From contig JADFKB010000018.1 in the NCBI GenBank assembly GCA_022565155.1, forward strand, positions 1 to 35,189: a stretch of 35,189 nucleotides of DNA. Reading direction: 5' to 3'. The stretch is from Chloroflexota bacterium (GTDB taxonomy: Bacteria; Chloroflexota; Dehalococcoidia; DSTF01; RBG-16-68-14). The number at the start of each line of letters is the position of its first letter. Position 1 is the first letter of the stretch. A program made the translations under genes and the position numbers. The notes beneath the pieces were generated by a model that worked only from the letters and a program-made list of their open reading frames with translations, was not told the DNA's origin and made no database searches. Of the stretch, positions 14,258-22,620 are shown piece by piece.

Positions 14258-15518
14258 ACGGTTGCCTCCGGACGAACCGAAATAACGCGCGGTCGAAGGT
14301 GACGGCGATCAGCTCGCCGTCCGGAAGCTCCGCGAACGACGAGATCGTTCGGCCGCTGTCTGCGAGCAGAACCGGCGGGTCTTCGGAGCCAGTATCGAGG
14401 CCCCAAATCGTGCCAGTACAGAAGTCGCCGTAGATGTACCAGCCGGTAAGCTCCGGCATCGCCGCGCCCCGGTAGACGTAGCCTCCCGTTATGGAGCAGC
14501 CCACCTCATGGCTGTAGACGGCACGAGGCGCTATCAGCCCTTCGCCGGTACACGGCGGCTGGCGGAAGCACTCGAGCCCTTCGAAGATGCCCCAACCGTA
14601 GTTGCCACCGGCGGTAACGCGATCGACCTCCTCCCAACGAGCCTCGCCGACATCGCCCAGCCAGATCTCGCCGGTCGCCCGATCAAAGCTGAAGCGCCAC
14701 GGGTTGCGGAATCCGTAGGCGTATATCTCCGACCGGGCGCCGGGCAGATCGACGAACGGGTTGTCGGGCGGCGCATCGTAACCATCGTCTGTCGGCTCGA
14801 TGCGCAGCAGCGATCCGAGCAGCGTCCCCAAGTTCTGTGCATTGCCGGCTGCGGCGTCCGCCAGACCGCCGTCGCCGAGCGCGACGTAGAGGTAGCCGTC
14901 CGGCCCAAAGGCGATCTGGCCGCCGTTATGTTTAGAGGCAGGCTGCGGGACTTCGAGTATGACGGTCTCGTCGGCCACGTTTAGCGCGTCATCGACTTCC
15001 GTATATCTGGCCAGCACGCTGTGATCCGGTGACCCCGACGAGTAGAACAGATAGACGTGGCGGTCCGATTCGAACGTCGGCGAGAAGGCGAGGCCGAGCA
15101 GCCCCTGCTCGCGGCCCAGCTTCGCCGAGAGCCGCTCGGAGATATCTCCGAAGAGGGTGGGCGCAACCTCCGGCCGCAGCGAGACGCGCCAGAGCTGGCC
15201 CGTCTTCGTCAGCACGATCATCTCGTCGGCGGCCCCAGGAACTGGGTACGCGCCGGTCATCGCTTCGATCTTGACGTCCGGCAGTATGCGTGCGAGTTCG
15301 TAGGCGCCGGCGGCCGGCTGCGCGCTGGTCGCGGCCGCGGGATCGGAGGTCGAGCTGCCCGGCGGCGGCGCATCGCCGCCGTCGCTGGCCGGTTCATCCG
15401 CGCACGCGGCGACGGCGAGCGCGAAGACGACGAGGAGAGCAGAAAGGCTAAGCTCCCGCCGGTTAGCGATGGCGTCTAAACGGTGGAACCAGCGAAACGG
15501 TGGCGTGGCGTCGTTCAC
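14256..15518 (-). CDS. PQQ-type sugar (glucose/sorbosone) dehydrogenase-like lipoprotein
   Basis: A 420-residue protein with a lipoprotein signal: hydrophobic LSALLVVFALAVAAC, lipobox AVAAC at about residue 39, then an Asp/Ser/Pro/Ala-rich linker. The rest is a six-bladed beta propeller of the soluble glucose dehydrogenase/sorbosone dehydrogenase family: REQGLLGLAFSPTF, SKHNGGQIAFGPDGYLYVAL, GDGGLADAAAGNAQNLGTLL, YAYGFRNPWRFSFDRATGEI, LGDVGEARWEEVDRVTAGGN and CSITGGYVYRG. It would oxidise sugars or related alcohols at the cell surface with PQQ or act as a hydrolase-like binding protein. The GTG start at 15516-15518 is 6-7 nt from a TATGCT -10 box, suggesting a leaderless mRNA. Confidence 0.88.
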   Translation of the reverse strand: MNDATPPFRWFHRLDAIANRRELSLSALLVVFALAVAACADEPASDGGDAPPPGSSTSDPAAATSAQPAAGAYELARILPDVKIEAMTGAYPVPGAADEMIVLTKTGQLWRVSLRPEVAPTLFGDISERLSAKLGREQGLLGLAFSPTFESDRHVYLFYSSGSPDHSVLARYTEVDDALNVADETVILEVPQPASKHNGGQIAFGPDGYLYVALGDGGLADAAAGNAQNLGTLLGSLLRIEPTDDGYDAPPDNPFVDLPGARSEIYAYGFRNPWRFSFDRATGEIWLGDVGEARWEEVDRVTAGGNYGWGIFEGLECFRQPPCTGEGLIAPRAVYSHEVGCSITGGYVYRGAAMPELTGWYIYGDFCTGTIWGLDTGSEDPPVLLADSGRTISSFAELPDGELIAVTFDRALFRFVRRQP

Positions 15519-15524
15519 CCGGCA

Positions 15525-15530
15525 AGCATA
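15525..15530 (-). promoter_or_regulatory. -10 box at the sugar dehydrogenase start
   Basis: TATGCT on the minus strand, with the predicted transcription start at about 15518-15519, coinciding with the GTG start codon. No -35 match is seen. Confidence 0.35.
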
Positions 15531-15563
15531 TCGTACCTGCAGGCGATGATCGCCCGTGCGATC

Positions 15564-15572
15564 TGCTAGAAT
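15564..15572 (+). promoter_or_regulatory. Extended -10 promoter of the DinB-like gene
   Basis: TGC (15564-15566) plus TAGAAT (15567-15572); transcription would start near 15579, giving an 85-nt leader. Confidence 0.45.
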
Positions 15573-15663
15573 GCGTGACGCTGACCGGCCAGGCGGGCGA
15601 TCATCGTCCGCCTGGTGTGGTGCAATGAGCGACAGGGGGAGCTGTACGAAGAAAGGAATCGAG

Positions 15664-16173
15664 ATGAAGGCAGAAGAGCTACTACGAGCCCAGTTCCAGA
15701 CGATGCATCAGTTCTTGGACATGACGATTGCGGATTGTTCACCCGAGGTACTCGAGAAGAAAGATGACGTCTGGACGATCAACAAGATTGGTTCGCTCTA
15801 CGCCCACATCGTTCTCGCTGAGGACGCGATGGTGAACGAGATGGGTAGAGGGGGAGAGCTGGTACTCAAAAGCGACGGTTGGGCGGAGAAGCTCGCCATC
15901 GACGACGCGAGCCCGCGTCAGTTCGAGCGTCTGGCGGACCTGCCGATCGATCTCGAGGCGTTCCGCCAATACGGAAAGGCCGTTGCTGCCGCGACGGATG
16001 ACTTCCTTGCCAACGCAACGGACGAACAGCTCAACAAGGAAGTGGACTCGCCCGTCGGCAAACGACCGTTCATCGTCTACCTCGCGAACTTCGGCCTGAC
16101 GCACATCGCAGGCCACTGGGGCGAGATCGCGGCTCTGAAGGGCGTCCAAGGGCTGAAGGGCCTACCCTTCTAG
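15664..16173 (+). CDS. DinB-like superfamily protein
   Basis: A 169-residue four-helix-bundle protein of the DinB/DUF664-like superfamily. Metal-ligand histidines typical of the fold are seen at AHIVLAEDAM (about residue 44) and in the C-terminal THIAGHWGEIAALKG, an HxxxH pair on the last helix. Members include thiol-dependent transferases (bacillithiol or mycothiol S-transferases) and many of unknown role. ATG 15664 is chosen because AAAGGA lies 7 nt upstream; a longer in-frame ORF from 15556 would start before the promoter. Followed by a hairpin and then a convergent gene. Confidence 0.8.
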   Translation: MKAEELLRAQFQTMHQFLDMTIADCSPEVLEKKDDVWTINKIGSLYAHIVLAEDAMVNEMGRGGELVLKSDGWAEKLAIDDASPRQFERLADLPIDLEAFRQYGKAVAAATDDFLANATDEQLNKEVDSPVGKRPFIVYLANFGLTHIAGHWGEIAALKGVQGLKGLPF

Positions 16174-16222
16174 CAGGAAGGGGCCTGCCCTCCCGACGGA
16201 ACGGAAGGCCATGCTAAGAGCA

Positions 16223-16244
16223 AGGCAGGCGAACGCTTCTGCCT
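16223..16244. terminator. Hairpin between convergent genes
   Basis: AGGCAG (16223-16228) pairs with CTGCCT (16239-16244), and the loop itself has GCG/CGC pairing. It sits between the DinB-like gene and the convergent EEP gene and could serve both. No T-tract follows on either strand. Confidence 0.4.
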
Positions 16245-16245
16245 G

Positions 16246-17004
16246 CTAGCTCACGCCGATCAACGCCGTGACGCCGATGTGGTCGGACGGGAAGAGGTCC
16301 GCGTCGAGCGCATGTGGCCTGTCGAACGCAAGCGATGCGTCCTGCACCTCGCCGCCCGCGACGAAGATGTAGTCCAAGCAGCCGTGCGGAGAGGGGTCGA
16401 AGGTGTTGACAGGCGTCGGCCACGTCTTCTCCGGCTCGTGGCCGTGCACACTCTCAAACGCTGAGGCGAAGCGCTCCTTCATCAGAGCCAGCGCCGGCTC
16501 CCCGGCATAGGCGTTGAAGTCGCCGGCGACGCAGACGGCGTTCGCCCCAGACCACGTCTCCGTCCAGGCGAGCAGCTTCTTCGCCTGCGCCACCCGCTCC
16601 TCTGTCGCTTCCGGCGGAAAGTGGAGGTGCGTGTTGTAGAAGTCGACCGCCTCCCCGCCCGCCAGCCGCAGCCGCAGCCGCTGGGCGATGCCCTCATACG
16701 AGAGGTAGTCCAGCCCCTCGTGCGCCTCGACCGGCAGCCGCGACATGACGGCGAGCCCCCACGGACCGGCCGCCGCGCGGCCGGGGCGGGCCATGTGGTA
16801 GACGCGATAGTGCGGTGATTCGCCCGCCTGGGCGTTGACCAGGCGGCAGAGCGCCATCCCCTGGTCGATCGTCAGGTCGACCTCCTGCAGGCCGATGACG
16901 TCAGGCTGCAGCTCCGTCATCTGTTCCACGACGAGCGGCTGCCGCTCATCCCAGCGGCCCTCCTTGTTGAAAAGGTTCAGCGTCGCGACTCTGATCGTGG
17001 TCAT
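16246..17004 (-). CDS. Endonuclease/exonuclease/phosphatase (EEP) family hydrolase
   Basis: A 252-residue protein with the EEP motifs in order: RVATLNLFN near the start, DVIGLQEVD (about 35-43, metal-binding Glu), DFYNTHLHFPP (about 120-130), AGDFNAYAGEP (about 160-170), LDYIFV (about 212-217) and the C-terminal SDHIGV (catalytic Asp-His). This Mg-dependent fold hydrolyses phosphodiesters in nucleic acids, lipids or small metabolites; the small size and lack of DNA-binding extras leave the substrate open. No signal peptide. ATG at 17002-17004 is preferred over GTG 17010 because GAGGTG overlaps the latter. It begins 2 nt after the PHP gene stop, so the two are one transcription unit. Confidence 0.85.
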   Translation of the reverse strand: MTTIRVATLNLFNKEGRWDERQPLVVEQMTELQPDVIGLQEVDLTIDQGMALCRLVNAQAGESPHYRVYHMARPGRAAAGPWGLAVMSRLPVEAHEGLDYLSYEGIAQRLRLRLAGGEAVDFYNTHLHFPPEATEERVAQAKKLLAWTETWSGANAVCVAGDFNAYAGEPALALMKERFASAFESVHGHEPEKTWPTPVNTFDPSPHGCLDYIFVAGGEVQDASLAFDRPHALDADLFPSDHIGVTALIGVS

Positions 17005-17006
17005 CG

Positions 17007-17894
17007 TCACCTCGTGGGCGCGGCTGCCAGCGCATGCGGCGCGGGCGTGCGCTGCTCGTACGACACGAACTCTCGATAGCCGGCCTCCGCCGCGAGCGCG
17101 GCCAGGTCATCGAAACGCTCGCCCACACGCTCCGGCCGGTGCGCATCCGAGGCGAACGTGATCGAGAGGCCGGCGGCGTTCGCCCGCTCCAGCACCGGCA
17201 GGGCGGGATACGCCTCGCCCAGTGGCGTCCTGTAGCCGTTGCTGTTCATCTCGACCGCACAGGAGCCGGCAGTCGCCGCTTCGACGATCGCCTCGTGCAG
17301 CGGTGTGAAGCTCGACGGCCGGTGGCCGAAGAGCTTGGGCAGGTCGGGGTGGGCCAGCACGTCACAGAGGCCGCTCGCGCCCAGCTCCCTGAGCAGCGCG
17401 CCGTAGTCCGCGTGTACGCTGTCGACGTCGCGGGCGTCCCACTGGGCGTACTGTACGGCGTCACTCTTCAAATCGATTTCCCACGAGCCGATCCAGTGGA
17501 CGCTGCCGAGGACGATGTCCCAATCATACGGATCAAGAAACCGCCGCAGATCGTCCTCATGGCCGTGCAGCCAGTCCAACTCCAGGCCGAGCAACACCGG
17601 TAGCCCAGCCGACTTCGCCTCTTCGATGACGTGGACGTAGTCCGCAACCCGAAGCGAGACGTGGTCTTGCCAGTACTGCTGCGTGGCCGCAGATAGCGCA
17701 GGATCCGTCGCGTCTTCGTCCCACCAGCCGTAGAGCGCATCGAACGCCTCTTGGAATCGGAACAGGTGCTCCGTGAACGCCAGCCGCTCGACGCCGCGCT
17801 CCTGCGCCGCCTGCACGTACAGCTCGATCCGCTCTCGCGTGACGGGCGGCTGCTGGCCGTGCGGCTGGAGGTGGACGTGGGAGTCGACGTACAT
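17007..17894 (-). CDS. PHP-domain phosphatase (histidinol-phosphatase-like)
   Basis: A 295-residue PHP protein. Metal-binding motifs: DSHVHLQPHG at the start, TEHLFRFQEAF (about 41-51), GLELDW (about 101-106), GSVHWIGSW (about 130-138), LAHPDLPKLFG (about 180-190) and FASDAHRPERVG (about 248-259). This is the layout of HisJ/HisK-type histidinol phosphatases, which finish histidine synthesis, but the neighbours are not his genes, so a general phosphoesterase is possible. ATG at 17892-17894 is preferred over the upstream GTG at 17918 because a TGC-TAGATT promoter lies between them and predicts a start of transcription 1-2 nt before the ATG. Operon with the EEP gene. Confidence 0.82.
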   Translation of the reverse strand: MYVDSHVHLQPHGQQPPVTRERIELYVQAAQERGVERLAFTEHLFRFQEAFDALYGWWDEDATDPALSAATQQYWQDHVSLRVADYVHVIEEAKSAGLPVLLGLELDWLHGHEDDLRRFLDPYDWDIVLGSVHWIGSWEIDLKSDAVQYAQWDARDVDSVHADYGALLRELGASGLCDVLAHPDLPKLFGHRPSSFTPLHEAIVEAATAGSCAVEMNSNGYRTPLGEAYPALPVLERANAAGLSITFASDAHRPERVGERFDDLAALAAEAGYREFVSYEQRTPAPHALAAAPTR

Positions 17895-17901
17895 CGTGAC
17901 C

Positions 17902-17910
17902 AATCTAGCA
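17902..17910 (-). promoter_or_regulatory. Extended -10 promoter of the PHP gene, leaderless
   Basis: On the minus strand TGC (17910-17908) plus TAGATT (17907-17902). The transcript would start at about 17895, next to the ATG at 17894. Confidence 0.45.
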
Positions 17911-17928
17911 GATGGCACGCACAGCCCG

Positions 17929-18801
17929 CTAAGGCGCCAGGCCGAGCGTGAGCACGCCCGCGACCACCAGCAGCGACCCGCTGATCCTCGACGCGCCGAA
18001 CCCTTCTCTCAGGAACGCCACGCCGAGGACGGCGCCGAGAACGATGCCGACCTCGCGCGCCGGGCCGATGTAGCTGACCTGGCTCGTCGTCAGCGCGATC
18101 AGCACCAGCACGTACGCCAGCGGCGCGAGGACGCCCGCCGCGACGATGCCCTTCCCATGCACCTGCCACTCGGCGCGCAGCCGCTGGAACTGGCCGTGCA
18201 TCGCCAGCGGCAGCAGGATGATCAGGTAGCCGATCATGTTGAACTGGTTGAGTATCACCGGCGAGATATGATCCAACGCCGCCTTGTCCCAGAGCGAATA
18301 AGTGGCGATGATGCCGCCGGTAAGCAGCGCCACGCGGCTGGACGGCAAGGCGAGCGCGCGGGCGGGCTGCAGCAGGTCGGCCAGAGAACGCGGCTGCACC
18401 TGCACCGCGTAGATGCCGGCGATGACGAGGCCGATGCCAGCGCCGGCCGCGACCGAAACGTCCTCGCCTAGAATCGCCACGCCGGCGATTGGGATCAGCG
18501 TCACGCCCATGCCGCGCGCGACAGGATAGGCAGACGATAGGTCGCCCAGCTCGTACGTGCGCGAGAGCGCGAGGCCATAGCAGCCGTGGATAGCGGCGCT
18601 GCCCAACCCGAACAGGGCTCCGGTCCACGTCAGCCCATCGATTGCAACGAATACGATGGCAGGAACGAGAAAGACGATGAAGGAGACGGCGGTGAACGAC
18701 CAGAAGAAGACCGCCTTGTGCCCGCTCCGCTTCAGCAGCAGGTTCCAGGTAGCGTGAAAGAGAGCGGAAGAGAGGACGAGGAAGAGGGCAGCGGTTGTCA
18801 C
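17929..18801 (-). CDS. EamA/DMT-superfamily transporter
   Basis: A 290-residue membrane protein with ten predicted helices in two EamA repeats. Helix 1 is AALFLVLSSALFHATWNLLL, with the family's NxxxK-type end (WNLLLKRSGHK); the first repeat ends near YPVARGMGVTLIPIAGVAIL with the typical P-x-x-x-x-P-loop. The second repeat contains VLNQFNMIGYLIILLPLAMH and ends REVGIVLGAVLGVAFLREGF. Members export amino acids, nucleobases or other small metabolites across the inner membrane; the substrate is not predictable. GTG 18799-18801 has GAGGAG 5 nt upstream. It stands upstream of the PHP gene on the same strand with a 34-bp gap holding the PHP promoter. Confidence 0.88.
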   Translation of the reverse strand: MTTAALFLVLSSALFHATWNLLLKRSGHKAVFFWSFTAVSFIVFLVPAIVFVAIDGLTWTGALFGLGSAAIHGCYGLALSRTYELGDLSSAYPVARGMGVTLIPIAGVAILGEDVSVAAGAGIGLVIAGIYAVQVQPRSLADLLQPARALALPSSRVALLTGGIIATYSLWDKAALDHISPVILNQFNMIGYLIILLPLAMHGQFQRLRAEWQVHGKGIVAAGVLAPLAYVLVLIALTTSQVSYIGPAREVGIVLGAVLGVAFLREGFGASRISGSLLVVAGVLTLGLAP

Positions 18802-18965
18802 GGACGCTCCTCAGTCAAGGCGGCCGCCCAGAAAGATCGTCTCCGCGCTCGCGTCCGGCGGCTCTGACGTACTGTCCAACCAGTGCCTCTCCTCGTGGTC
18901 GCGATTCGACAACCCTGAGTGTAGCACCACACAACTCGCCGTCCAGATTCGCCTGCCGGTTCGTG

Positions 18966-18971
18966 TATACT
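18966..18971 (+). promoter_or_regulatory. -10 box of the haloalkane dehalogenase cluster
   Basis: TATACT preceded directly by TG. Transcription would start near 18978, with a leader of about 57 nt to the ATG at 19035. No convincing -35. Confidence 0.4.
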
Positions 18972-19034
18972 GCTTCTGGCCAAACGCAACGACACTTGCC
19001 ATCCCAACAGCGCACCAGCGAGGAGGAGACACGT

Positions 19035-19925
19035 ATGGAAGCCCTACGCACGCCCGACGAGCGCTTCGCGAATCTGCCCGGCTACGGCTTCGAGCCGCAC
19101 TACATCGAGGTCGACGGCCTGCGCATGCACTACATAGACGAAGGCCCGCGAGACGCTGCGCCGGTGCTGCTGCTCCACGGCGAGCCATCCTGGTCGTACC
19201 TCTACCGCAAAATGATCCCGATCATCAGCGCGGCGGGGCATCGAGCGATCGCGCCGGACATCATCGGCTTCGGCCGCTCCGACAAGCCGGTGAATCGAGA
19301 CGACTACACCTACCAGCGCCACGTCGACTGGATGACGGCGTTCGTCGAGCAGCTCGATCTGCAGGACATCACCCTCTTCTGCCAGGACTGGGGCGGGCTG
19401 ATCGGGCTGCGCATCGCTGCCGAACATCCGGACCGCTTCGCGCGCATCGTCGCCGCGAATACGATGCTGCCGACGGGCGACAACCCGCCAGGCGAGGCGT
19501 TCCTGCGCTGGCAGAAGTTCTCTCAGACAGTGCCCGTCCTTGAGATCGGGCGGCTGATCCAGGGCGCGACGGTGAGCACGCTGCCGGACGATGTCGTAGC
19601 CGCCTACGACGCGCCCTTCCCCGACGACACGTACAAGGAGGGCGCCCGCAAATTCCCGGCGCTGGTGCCGACATCGCCGGACGACCCGGCTGCCCCGCCG
19701 AACCGCAAGGCGTGGGAGGTGTTGGAAGCCTGGGAGAAGCCGTTCCTCACCGCCTTCAGCGACTCCGACCCCGTCACCGGTGGCGGCGACCGCGTCCTTC
19801 AGGCGCGCATACCAGGCACCAAAGGCCAGCCCCACACGACGATCGTCGGCGGCGGGCACTTCCTCCAGGAAGACAAGGGGGAGGAGTTGGGCCGGATCGT
19901 CGTCGATTTCATCGCGGCGACGTAG
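19035..19925 (+). CDS. Haloalkane dehalogenase (HLD-I type)
   Basis: A 296-residue alpha/beta hydrolase. HGEPSWSYLYRKM (48-60) is the oxyanion and halide-site motif of haloalkane dehalogenases, and FCQDWGG holds the nucleophile Asp118 with the halide-binding Trp119. The C-terminal half has FSDSDPVTGG, where the catalytic acid is expected, and the catalytic His in VGGGHFLQEDKGEE. The enzyme replaces a carbon-bound halogen with OH, giving an alcohol and halide, in the cytosol (no signal peptide). ATG at 19035 follows GGAGGAG. It heads a same-strand cluster with a GMC oxidoreductase 33 bp downstream, which could oxidise the alcohol product. A paralogue with a lipoprotein signal closes the cluster. 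Confidence 0.9.
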   Translation: MEALRTPDERFANLPGYGFEPHYIEVDGLRMHYIDEGPRDAAPVLLLHGEPSWSYLYRKMIPIISAAGHRAIAPDIIGFGRSDKPVNRDDYTYQRHVDWMTAFVEQLDLQDITLFCQDWGGLIGLRIAAEHPDRFARIVAANTMLPTGDNPPGEAFLRWQKFSQTVPVLEIGRLIQGATVSTLPDDVVAAYDAPFPDDTYKEGARKFPALVPTSPDDPAAPPNRKAWEVLEAWEKPFLTAFSDSDPVTGGGDRVLQARIPGTKGQPHTTIVGGGHFLQEDKGEELGRIVVDFIAAT

Positions 19926-19958
19926 GCTGGGCGGCGAGCGCGCGAAAGGTACACGCAG

Positions 19959-21482
19959 ATGGACAGGTGGGACCTGATCGTCGTCGGAGCCGGCTCCGCG
20001 GGCGCCGTCATCGCCGCGCGGGCGAGCGAGCACGCGCGGCAGCGCGTGCTGCTGATCGAAGCGGGGCCGGACTACCCGGACAGAGACGCATTACCGAAAG
20101 ACCTCGCCGACGGGCGTAAGAACTCCGTCGTCAAGCACGACTGGGGCTTCCTCTACCAGCCCGCGTCCGCGACGAGAGACGACGTGCCGCTGCCCCGCGG
20201 CAAGGTGACCGGCGGCTCGTCCGCCGTGAACACAGCGATCGCGCTGCGCGGGCAGCCGGGCGACTACGACGAGTGGGCGGAGATGGGCTGTCCGGAATGG
20301 GCCTGGTCGAAGTGCCTGCCAGCGTTCATCCGGCTGGAGACCGACCTCGACATCCAGAACGAGCTGCACGGCATCGACGGCCCGATCAGCATCCGCCGCC
20401 ACACGCACGACGAGCTGGTGCCGTTCCAGCGCGCGTTCCTGGACGCCTGCCGCACCCTGAACTACCCGGACTGCCCGGACCACAACGACCCCGAGACGAC
20501 AGGCGCCGGGCCTCACCCGATGAACAAGATCGGCACGCTCCGCATCAGCACCGCGATCAGCTACCTGGCCGAAGCGCGCGGCCGTGAGAACCTGACGATC
20601 CGGCCGGATACGCTGGTGCGCCGAGTCGTCATCAGCGGCGGGCGCGCGACCGGCGTCGAGGTGGAGACGAACGGCGCGCGAGAAGTGATCGAAGGCCGCA
20701 GGATCGTCCTGGCCGGCGGCTCGATCCAGTCGCCGGCGATGCTCTTCCGCTCCGGCGTCGGCCCGAAGGAGGACCTGGAGCGTCTGGACGTGAGCCTTGT
20801 CCACGACGCTCCCGGCCTGGGCGCCCGGCTCCACGACCATCCCGCCACCCTCGTCGTGCTGGCGCCGAAACAGGGCGTGAACAGCCTGGAAGACCCGCTG
20901 ATCCAGACGACCCTCCGTTACACGGCGGCAAACAGCGATTCCTTCAACGACATGCAGTTGGAACCGATCTCCTTCCTGCAGGGATTCGAGGCGGAATCGC
21001 TGCTCGTCGGCCTCGCGCCCGTCGTCGAGAAGCCGCGCGGCCATGGCCGGCTACGGTTCGAGAGCGCGGACGTCGACGCTCAGCCCATCATCGAATCGGA
21101 CTTCCTGAACGACGACTGGGATTTAGAACGGCTGGTGGAAGGCATCGAGATCGCGCTCCGCTTCGCCCAGACGCCGGAGATCCGCGCGGTGACAGAGCGG
21201 ATCGTGCGGCCACGGCCGGAGGTGATGGCGGATCGCGATAAGCTGGCCGCCTGGGCCAAACGCTCCACCGGCTCCGGCTACCATCCCTGCGGCACAGCGC
21301 CGATGGGCACAGAGGACGACCCCAGCGCTGTCGTCGATCAGCACGGCCGCGTCTTCGGCGTCGAAGGGCTGCACGTCGCGGACGCCAGCATCATGCCGAC
21401 GATACCCCGCGCTAACATCAACATCCCATCGATCATGATCGGGGAACGCTTCGGCGAGTGGTTCCGCGAGGAAGCGCTCTAG
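19959..21482 (+). CDS. GMC-family FAD-dependent alcohol oxidoreductase
   Basis: A 507-residue GMC oxidoreductase. It has the N-terminal FAD motif DLIVVGAGSAGAVIAARASE (5-24), LLIEAGPDYP, the GMC signature PRGKVTGGSSAVNTAIALRG (about 79-98), IVLAGGSIQSPAMLFRSGVG (the second GMC signature), and the C-terminal active site with GYHPCGTAPMG (His) and ADASIMPTIPRANINIPSIM (Asn region). It oxidises alcohols to aldehydes or ketones using FAD; choline and long-chain or polyethylene glycol type alcohols are typical in the family. ATG 19959 has GAAAGG upstream. Its place directly after a haloalkane dehalogenase suggests that it handles the alcohol formed there; that link is inference. Confidence 0.9.
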   Translation: MDRWDLIVVGAGSAGAVIAARASEHARQRVLLIEAGPDYPDRDALPKDLADGRKNSVVKHDWGFLYQPASATRDDVPLPRGKVTGGSSAVNTAIALRGQPGDYDEWAEMGCPEWAWSKCLPAFIRLETDLDIQNELHGIDGPISIRRHTHDELVPFQRAFLDACRTLNYPDCPDHNDPETTGAGPHPMNKIGTLRISTAISYLAEARGRENLTIRPDTLVRRVVISGGRATGVEVETNGAREVIEGRRIVLAGGSIQSPAMLFRSGVGPKEDLERLDVSLVHDAPGLGARLHDHPATLVVLAPKQGVNSLEDPLIQTTLRYTAANSDSFNDMQLEPISFLQGFEAESLLVGLAPVVEKPRGHGRLRFESADVDAQPIIESDFLNDDWDLERLVEGIEIALRFAQTPEIRAVTERIVRPRPEVMADRDKLAAWAKRSTGSGYHPCGTAPMGTEDDPSAVVDQHGRVFGVEGLHVADASIMPTIPRANINIPSIMIGERFGEWFREEAL

Positions 21483-21513
21483 CGCTGGCGTTACGAATCT
21501 GAGGCAGGCGAGC

Positions 21514-22620
21514 ATGAAGCTTTCAGAGATACCGACACCGGCCCTGCTCATCGACGTGCCGGCGATGCAGCGGAATATAGAACGCATGGCGGAGTTCTTT
21601 GCCGAAGGGCAGTGCAGGCTGCGGCCGCACTTCAAAGCGCACAAGACGCCGGAGATCGCCCGCCGCCAGCTCGCGGCCGGCTCATGCAGCGGCCTCACCT
21701 GCGCGACGGTGGACGAGGCGGAGGTGATCGCCGCCGAAGGGCTGACGGACGACGTGTTGATCGCGAACCAGGTCGTGGGGCCGGGCAAGGCCATCCGCGT
21801 CGCCAAGCTCGCCGCGAGCGCCGATTTCGATATCAAAGTCGCCGTCGATTCCGAGGCCGGCCTCGCTGACCTGGCGCAGGCGGCGCAGGACGCCGGCGTC
21901 GAGATCGGCGTCGTCGTCGATGTCAACGTCGGCCTGCCGCGCTGCGGCATCGCCCACGGCGAACCGGCGCTCGCGCTCGCCCGGAAAGTCGAGGCGACCG
22001 AAGGCGTGACCTTGCGCGGCCTGATGGGGTACGAAGGCCACGTCGTCGCGATCGAAGATCGCGCCGAACGGGAGGCGCGCACGGCGAAGGCGATGTCGCG
22101 GCTGCTGGAGACAGCGCAGCTACTGCGCGAGGACGGCCTCCCCTGCGACATCGTCAGCGCCGGCGGCACCGGCACCTACGACATCACGGGGCGCATGGAG
22201 GGCATCACGGAGATTCAGGCGGGCTCCTACGTCCTCATGGACAGCGCGTACGCGAAGCTGGACATCCCGTTCGAGCAGGCGTTCAGCGTCCTGGGCACGG
22301 TGCTCAGCCGGCCGCGGCCGGAGCTATGCGCCGCCGATAACGGCCACAAGGCATGCAGCCAGGACCACGGCAACCCCGATGTGAAGGGCGTCGACGGCGC
22401 GAGCGTGCTATTCCTGAGCGACGAGCACGCGACGATCGCGCTGCCGCCAGAGAGCGCGATCGCCGTCGGCGACCGCATCGAACTCTGGCCTTCCCACATC
22501 GACCCGACGATCAACCTCCACGATGTCCTGTACGCGATCGAAGGCGTCGAAGTCGCCGGCGTCTGGCCGATCAGCGCGCGGGGCTACGCAGAACAGCGGA
22601 AGAGCGGCCGTGATTCGTAG
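21514..22620 (+). CDS. D-threonine aldolase/DSD1-like PLP enzyme (alanine racemase N-terminal fold)
   Basis: A 368-residue fold-type III PLP enzyme. It starts EIPTPALLIDVPAMQRNIER, typical of D-threonine aldolases and D-serine dehydratases; the PLP lysine lies in RPHFKAHK (37-44, probably K41). IVSAGGTGTYD (about 212-222) binds the PLP phosphate. The C-terminal metal site reads SHID with His328 and Asp330. His-x-Asp is the Mn site of D-threonine aldolase, while D-serine dehydratase (DSD1) has His-x-Cys with zinc; this comparison is from memory of the structures. The likely reaction is cleavage of a beta-hydroxy-D-amino acid to glycine and an aldehyde. It begins 31 bp after the GMC gene and overlaps the next gene by 11 nt. 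Confidence 0.82.
   Translation: MKLSEIPTPALLIDVPAMQRNIERMAEFFAEGQCRLRPHFKAHKTPEIARRQLAAGSCSGLTCATVDEAEVIAAEGLTDDVLIANQVVGPGKAIRVAKLAASADFDIKVAVDSEAGLADLAQAAQDAGVEIGVVVDVNVGLPRCGIAHGEPALALARKVEATEGVTLRGLMGYEGHVVAIEDRAEREARTAKAMSRLLETAQLLREDGLPCDIVSAGGTGTYDITGRMEGITEIQAGSYVLMDSAYAKLDIPFEQAFSVLGTVLSRPRPELCAADNGHKACSQDHGNPDVKGVDGASVLFLSDEHATIALPPESAIAVGDRIELWPSHIDPTINLHDVLYAIEGVEVAGVWPISARGYAEQRKSGRDS

Noticed and set aside
13134-14285. Long plus-strand ORF opposite the luciferase-like gene
   Set aside because: Shadow frame; the minus strand encodes a full LLM-family protein.
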